The notes beneath the pieces were generated by a model. That model was not told the origin of the DNA, made no database searches, and worked only from the letters and a program-made list of their open reading frames with translations. This document shows positions 59,126-64,000 of a stretch of 64,000 bases of DNA, one piece after another. The first letter of the stretch is position 1; the number at the start of each line of letters is the position of its first letter. This stretch comes from CS3-C152 sp964347025 (lineage in GTDB: Archaea > Aenigmatarchaeota > Aenigmatarchaeia > QMZP01 > QMZT01): contig CAYFWU010000002.1 in NCBI GenBank assembly GCA_964347025.1, positions 1 through 64,000 on the forward strand, read 5' to 3'. The position numbers and the translations under genes are program-made.

Positions 59126-60688
59126 TCAATCCTCAGTTTTATAGAGTGAAACGCATACCTTGCTTTCCAAAATCTTCAATTTACGTTCCTTTTCGAGCTG
59201 TTCGAAAACAGGTCTTCCATGCCCGAAAAACGTGGTGCCGCACATTGTATGGTTTATATATAAGTAATATATTTCTTCCCCACTTTCGCATCCTGATAAA
59301 GATGTACTTAGGTGTTTATCGGGGAGCAGTATTTCCATAACCATTTCAGGATTACACATACAAAAATTTGATTGGGAGTCCTCGATAAGCAAACAGTCTT
59401 TATCCTTAACGTAACTTCCAAAATGTATTATATCATCAATAAGACAATCATGTTTTTCAAAGGCAAAAACATTTGTGCCCGAATAGAAAAGGAATAATAT
59501 TAAAATAAGTACCGCAAAAACACCCGTGGTTCTAACCACGTACGGTATCCTTAGTGAAGACTTGTTCTCCGTAATCCACTCAATCAAATCCTTTGCCTTG
59601 AAAATACCATAACCCATTAAGATCGCTATCGATGGCTGCAGTGTTAACTGATAGACTTGAGGGCTGGTGTAGAGTGTCGCCCAGTAGAGACCGTAAAATA
59701 GGAAAAATAATATTATCCAGGAAATCGGGAAGATTAAATTGCGTTCCTTCAAGACAAAAAGAAGTGAAAATAAAAGGAAAAAATAGAGAATTGTTGGATA
59801 AAAACTCGGGTGTGCCAAATTTGAAGAAAGATGATACTGTATGTTTGGTATAAGATAACTCAATGAGAATGTGTAAGGACGCTCCTCATAGTGCGGATCC
59901 CTTACCGGACCATAGATATCGTCACCTGTTATATAATAATAGCTTACAGGTATCATGAAAATCAGGAATATAACCAAAGGGATTTTCAATTTTTCTATCT
60001 TTAATTTGTCTCTGTAGAGAATAAACCCTATGATGAACAAGGGTACGAATATGGAATTGTCTGTTCTTACATGGAGGGAGAACACCAAAAGGAGGAAAGA
60101 TAGGAGGTAAACACCCCTCTTCTCAAGCCTGAGTGAGATTAGGAAAACAAGGATTGTTAACGTGACGAAAAAAACAGAGGTTATTTCACTTATATTGAAC
60201 TTTGCGTATATGACAGACATGGGAAAAAGAGAGTATATCATGGAGGAGAACAAAGCCACATCATCCCTCTTGAACAGAATGTATGCAAGAAGGAAAACTA
60301 TGAAAATTGTTAGTGAGCTAAAAACCAAATTCAGGTAAAAAATCGTATTGTAGTTTGAACCGAACAAAAAGAAACCTGTGGCTATCAGGAACGAATATCC
60401 CTTGGGATGCCAGAAATCCTCCACCCCCCGACCTTCCAGCATGTTAACTGAGGTTTTTACATAATCCCAGCACAAACCATCATAGGAGCCGCATGTAGGG
60501 GAGGCAAATCTCAGATAAGAGCCAAGAATAAAAATTAAGATGAATGCTATCCAGACATGTATTTTAATTTTTTTGAAGAGAGAGACTATATACCTTATAT
60601 TCAATAGAAATAGCACGCAAATTAAAACGAAGTTGATAAGCAGTATGTAAATCAAATTGTAGGAAAGGAAGGACTGAAAATCAAACAT
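59126..60688 (-). CDS. GT39/ArnT-like membrane glycosyltransferase
   Basis: 520 residues with about 11 TM helices. After the first helices an exposed loop SYDGLCWDYVKTSVNMLEGRGVEDFWHPKGYSFLIA fits the acidic catalytic loop and HPKGYS motif of PMT/ArnT family enzymes, which transfer sugars from polyprenyl phosphate. The C-terminal soluble part has several cysteines (KDCLLIEDSQSNFCMCNPEM...). Target unknown. Confidence 0.75.
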   Translation of the reverse strand: MFDFQSFLSYNLIYILLINFVLICVLFLLNIRYIVSLFKKIKIHVWIAFILIFILGSYLRFASPTCGSYDGLCWDYVKTSVNMLEGRGVEDFWHPKGYSFLIATGFFLFGSNYNTIFYLNLVFSSLTIFIVFLLAYILFKRDDVALFSSMIYSLFPMSVIYAKFNISEITSVFFVTLTILVFLISLRLEKRGVYLLSFLLLVFSLHVRTDNSIFVPLFIIGFILYRDKLKIEKLKIPLVIFLIFMIPVSYYYITGDDIYGPVRDPHYEERPYTFSLSYLIPNIQYHLSSNLAHPSFYPTILYFFLLFSLLFVLKERNLIFPISWIILFFLFYGLYWATLYTSPQVYQLTLQPSIAILMGYGIFKAKDLIEWITENKSSLRIPYVVRTTGVFAVLILILFLFYSGTNVFAFEKHDCLIDDIIHFGSYVKDKDCLLIEDSQSNFCMCNPEMVMEILLPDKHLSTSLSGCESGEEIYYLYINHTMCGTTFFGHGRPVFEQLEKERKLKILESKVCVSLYKTED

Positions 60689-60729
60689 CTAAACACCAAT
60701 ATTCTTTTAAAGATGTTAGGAATTAAAAG

Positions 60730-61155
60730 TTAGTAGTTCATCTCTATTTTATCACTAATCCGGTTCATCTTGCTGTTGTAACATTCTCTCGAGCAACACC
60801 ATTCCAGAGAGAAACTACGAATATCAACATCGCTTTCGCACGGAACAAGTTTCAATACCCCCGTCTTTCTGCTATTGAGAGGTTCATTTACAGTGTAATC
60901 AGCCGGCAGACTCACATTAGTCTTGACCCCAAATGGAACCACGATCTTTATGCTCGTTATATCCTGCTGGTTTGGGTTGTAAAAAGGAACCATCAAATAC
61001 CCATCAACGCATTTCCCATTTCCATATTCTATTGCACACTCAGGATTGTAAAAAGTAAAATAATCCTCCCAATACATCCTTGCTAACGAGATAATAACCA
61101 CAACTATCACTATGAAAAGAAAAAGCTTCTTTTTTCCTCTTTCTTGAATTTTCAT
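60730..61155 (-). CDS. Small single-TM secreted-side protein
   Basis: 141 residues: TM helix at about 11-28 (LFLFIVIVVVIISLARMYW), then an extracellular beta-type domain with six cysteines (PECAIEYGNGKCVDGYL, VPCESDVDIRSFSLEWCCSRECYN). Located between two GT39-like genes on the same strand; perhaps an accessory factor. Confidence 0.6.
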   Translation of the reverse strand: MKIQERGKKKLFLFIVIVVVIISLARMYWEDYFTFYNPECAIEYGNGKCVDGYLMVPFYNPNQQDITSIKIVVPFGVKTNVSLPADYTVNEPLNSRKTGVLKLVPCESDVDIRSFSLEWCCSRECYNSKMNRISDKIEMNY

Positions 61156-61174
61156 TTACTCCGACCCTGAGTAT

Positions 61175-62830
61175 TTATGATTTTACGGAATTGATTTTAT
61201 ATAAACGGAAGGTGAAAGAATCCCCCTCAATGACCTTTGATTTCAAATCTGAATAATTTTCATTCAAATCTATCTCAAATTCTTTGAAAATTTCAAGTTC
61301 GAATTTCTCATGCATTTCTCTGCATAACCTTTTGTATTCCTTGTCCACTGCCTCATCATCATATATGGCTTTGGAAGCATTGCAGTACATATCTTCAAAG
61401 AACAAAACACAATCCCCCAATCCGTTCAAAATACCCGGATCTTCCAGAACATATCCTATAGTAAAGGGTCTGAGATGTCCGGCTATGAAAGGTTCAGAAT
61501 CAACCACCAGTATCACACACTCTCCCAGATTCCTTTCCATGTAAAGCATAGCTTCCCTTTCAAGGTAAGGCTCCCTCTGTTCCCATAGATAGAGCCTCGT
61601 ATTCACTTTTGTTGGACTTCTCTGAACCAAAGCCAGGTAGGGATAGAATGCAAAGGATAAGAGCAATAAAATAGCTATTGAAATACCCAAGGAAATTCTG
61701 GGATCAGGTTTTTTGAAAACCATTTTTTTTGCAGATTCCTCTAGGAAAGATATCCCTCCTGCCCAGAGAACAATAACCATTATATACCCAATCAGTAAAA
61801 GTCTCTCCTGAGGGAATTCAAATGAAAGATAAACGACGATGAAGGTCAATATCCACAACAAGAGAAAAAATAATTTTTTTCTTTCTCTTATAAGCAGGGA
61901 AGCGGCCCCGATAAGAAAAAACAATATGAAGTAAGAAGGAAAAAATGACGGATTTATAAACAATCTTTCTGCAAAGTAAATATTTTCACCCAGTGCCGCA
62001 GTGCTAAGTATGTGCTGATAATATCCGTATGCATGCGGATTTTCTTCTGAAATGAGTGTTGCGTAGTAAGCAGTGCTTATCAAAAAAGGTGTAACAAGGA
62101 GTATTGATAATATCCAGGGAGACCAGTATTTGAGAGTTCTAAAACCCTTCCTTAGATCTTTGTCAAAAAGCAAAACCATAATTCCAAAAACTAAAATCAA
62201 AACAACAAATTCAAGCCTTGAACACACAGCGAGTGATAAAGAAACTGCGGCAAGCATTCGTGATCTGAAGCCTCTGTTTTTAAAATAAAATAAAAAACAG
62301 AAGAGAGCTAACATGGCAAAGAATATTGATGATGTATTCGACTCCATACTGCCTGAGACCAAAATGTGTAGGGGGAAAAAACTAAGCAAAAGAGCAGAAT
62401 ACAGAGCCGCTCCCTCCCTTTCAAAAAGAAGGTAAGTGACAAGGAAGATGACAAGAACTGATAAAGCTCCTAAAAACAGATTTAAGGAGTAAAAGACGCT
62501 CAAGCTCGATCCGAATATAAGGAAGGTTAGAGTAATCAGAAACGGATACGTGATTGATTTTTCCAGTGCCAAAGCGATATTGCCACTTAGAATTTCCTTT
62601 GAAACCTTTCCAAACGAATATTCGTCGTGTAGCGTGAAAAACATTTTCGGAGAGATACTTATCGTAAAGAAAGCAAAAATGAAAATTATAAGAAGCATTA
62701 TCCATGTGGTTTTTCTTATTCTGGATAGATGTTTAATAATATCCTTCAAGTTAAAGTAAAAGAGAACGATCATTAAAAAAAAGCACACAGATAGCAAGAA
62801 TATGTGGATAATTGAAATATTCACCAACAT
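61175..62830 (-). CDS. GT39/ArnT-like membrane glycosyltransferase, second copy
   Basis: 551 residues, about 12 TM helices. The first extracytoplasmic loop has FFTLHDEYSFGKVSKEILSGNIALALEKSITYPFLIT, parallel to the loop in the 59126-60688 protein but with weaker identity, and SGSMESNTSSIFFAML after helix 5. The C-terminal soluble part (GECVILVVDSEPFIAGHLRP) is similar in place to the other copy. A related but not identical sugar or lipid donor is likely. Confidence 0.73.
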   Translation of the reverse strand: MLVNISIIHIFLLSVCFFLMIVLFYFNLKDIIKHLSRIRKTTWIMLLIIFIFAFFTISISPKMFFTLHDEYSFGKVSKEILSGNIALALEKSITYPFLITLTFLIFGSSLSVFYSLNLFLGALSVLVIFLVTYLLFEREGAALYSALLLSFFPLHILVSGSMESNTSSIFFAMLALFCFLFYFKNRGFRSRMLAAVSLSLAVCSRLEFVVLILVFGIMVLLFDKDLRKGFRTLKYWSPWILSILLVTPFLISTAYYATLISEENPHAYGYYQHILSTAALGENIYFAERLFINPSFFPSYFILFFLIGAASLLIRERKKLFFLLLWILTFIVVYLSFEFPQERLLLIGYIMVIVLWAGGISFLEESAKKMVFKKPDPRISLGISIAILLLLSFAFYPYLALVQRSPTKVNTRLYLWEQREPYLEREAMLYMERNLGECVILVVDSEPFIAGHLRPFTIGYVLEDPGILNGLGDCVLFFEDMYCNASKAIYDDEAVDKEYKRLCREMHEKFELEIFKEFEIDLNENYSDLKSKVIEGDSFTFRLYKINSVKS

Positions 62831-62871
62831 TCAGTAAGTTTTTGAATCCAAATTTTAAAAACAAATGCCGA

Positions 62872-64000
62872 TCAGGATACCACGAATCTTAATCCCCGAA
62901 GTCCCCTTTTAAAATCACCGAATGATGTTATTTTTCTTAACTGATTGAGGATGTAGCCAGCTCTCAGGTAATACCTTCTGTACAGTTCCTTCTGGATTTC
63001 CTTAAGATCACTTTCCGTGAATTTACAAAACCCTTTCTGCCCCCTTCCGTGCATTTCCGAACCCGGGTATATCGTTATCGGATTGAACTGAACGTAGTCC
63101 GGTTTCAACATTTCCATCAATCTTAAAGTTTTTTCTATGGAACCTCTGGTTTCTCCCGGAGACCCTATAATTAAATAAGAGAGTATTTTTATCCCTACCC
63201 GTTTTGTCATTTCAAAAGCCTTCCTCGTTTCATATGAGTTCATATTCTTTTTTATGTTGTTTAAGATTTTTTGATCACCGCTTTCAGCTCCGTAGGCTAT
63301 TACTGAACAACCTGCTTTCTTCATTTTTTCCAGCAAATTTTTATCAACCAGATCAACCCTCGTCGCGCAAACCCATTTTATGTCGAAATTTTCCTTAATG
63401 ATGATATCGCATATTTTTTCGGTTCTCTTCTTGTTTACCGTGAAGTTATCATCGTAGAAGACAATGTTTTTTAACTTTTGTGCATCTACAACTTCCCTGA
63501 GTTCATTAAACGCATTTTCAACACTTCTTTCCCTGTAAGGGCCATAAACACTCCTCGAGCAGTAAACACATTCGTAAGGGCAGCCCCTGGCGGTAAGAAA
63601 TGTAGTCATCGGCCTGTCTATCAGTACGTGGTTGTACATGTTCGTTTCTAACAATTCACGTGATGGGAACGGGATGGAATCAAGATTTTTAGTGAAGTAA
63701 GGCTTGTTTACGTGTATCTTGTTCTTTATCCTTAAACCAAGACCTTTCATGAGTTTTAATTTTTTTTCATTCCCAAGATTTTCAATAAGATTTTTGAAAA
63801 CAATTTCCTGATCACCTCTTACAACGAAATCCATATATTCTAGAACGCGTTCAGGAAACACGCTAGCAAATGGCCCGCCAGCAACTGTTATAACATCTTT
63901 TTCTGTCGATTTTAGTTTACTAAAAAAGGATTTTGTCCAAAGTTCGAAGTCTCCCATTACGAAGTCGCAGTAATTGTTTGGGATAACTCCGACAACGTCC
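62872..64000 (-). CDS. B12-binding-domain radical SAM protein (5' end outside window)
   Basis: The frame is open through 64000; in-frame residues before Met 63957 (DVVGVIPNNYCDFV) continue a cobalamin-binding-like domain, so the start is beyond the window. Readable motifs: ITVAGGPFASVFPERVLEYMDFVVRGDQE, CPYECVYCSRSVYG, and VIAYGAESGDQKILNNIKKNMN. C-terminal end KRGLRGLRFVVS. Same family as the 56733-58064 protein. Confidence 0.8.
   Translation of the reverse strand, partial: DVVGVIPNNYCDFVMGDFELWTKSFFSKLKSTEKDVITVAGGPFASVFPERVLEYMDFVVRGDQEIVFKNLIENLGNEKKLKLMKGLGLRIKNKIHVNKPYFTKNLDSIPFPSRELLETNMYNHVLIDRPMTTFLTARGCPYECVYCSRSVYGPYRERSVENAFNELREVVDAQKLKNIVFYDDNFTVNKKRTEKICDIIIKENFDIKWVCATRVDLVDKNLLEKMKKAGCSVIAYGAESGDQKILNNIKKNMNSYETRKAFEMTKRVGIKILSYLIIGSPGETRGSIEKTLRLMEMLKPDYVQFNPITIYPGSEMHGRGQKGFCKFTESDLKEIQKELYRRYYLRAGYILNQLRKITSFGDFKRGLRGLRFVVS

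Overview
The window is archaeal chromosome from an uncultivated organism, apparently a metagenome scaffold (there is one run of exactly 100 N). The archaeal assignment rests on ribosomal protein eS1/S3Ae, a Cbf5-type pseudouridine synthase, Get3, PCNA, RadB, Trm-G10, AlaX, a free EF-Tu-domain-2-like protein, TATA-type promoters, an archaeal initiator tRNA, and tRNA introns that fit the bulge-helix-bulge (BHB) rule. The small informational genes and the very large, sequon-rich surface proteins would suit a DPANN-like lineage such as Aenigmarchaeota. The complete purine branch present here argues against an extremely reduced genome, and the sequence alone does not settle the phylum.

Layout. 1-12.6 kb is housekeeping: eS1, Cbf5, an MFS carrier, tRNA-Thr cut by the assembly gap, a 30-residue mS38/COX24-like basic protein, an EMC6-like membrane protein next to Get3, S-adenosylhomocysteinase, a COG2187-type kinase, a dihydroorotate-dehydrogenase-like enzyme, AlaX behind initiator tRNA-Met, and a DUF5989 / SxtJ-like / carbamoyltransferase module. 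12.6-18.4 kb is a purine operon (purM-purN-purSSL-purQ). 18.4-28.3 kb carries PCNA with an OB-fold protein, Trm-G10, topoisomerase I, RadB, tRNA-Gly, tRNA-Leu, tRNA-Ser and a 48-residue zinc-ribbon protein. 28.3-54.4 kb is a surface-protein island: cadherin-like, beta-helix, cysteine-rich and YadA-head-like giants, pilin-like and NEW3-like membrane proteins, a MoxR/DUF58/VWA triad and a small winged-helix regulator. 54.5-64 kb is a glycosylation / radical-SAM region (DPM1-type GT2, two GT39-like membrane enzymes, four radical SAM proteins).

The most unusual signal is in the tRNAs. All four tRNA genes with a readable T arm (iMet, Gly-GCC, Leu-CAA, Ser-GGA) are interrupted in the T-loop between positions 59 and 60. 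Each T-loop insert forms a BHB in which T-loop bases 54-57 pair with the four bases that precede the last two bases of the intron, with compensatory changes between tRNAs. Three of the four inserts begin with the same GGGCGYATGA motif. Together with canonical 37/38 introns in Gly and Ser and two further introns in Leu (D-loop and anticodon stem 30/31), I count eight introns in four tRNAs. Removing them gives normal mature lengths (about 73-84 nt).

In the surface island the MoxR/DUF58/VWA genes may act as an assembly chaperone for the adjacent membrane-anchored proteins. The GT2/GT39 enzymes could glycosylate the many N-x-S/T sites. Both links are inferred from context.
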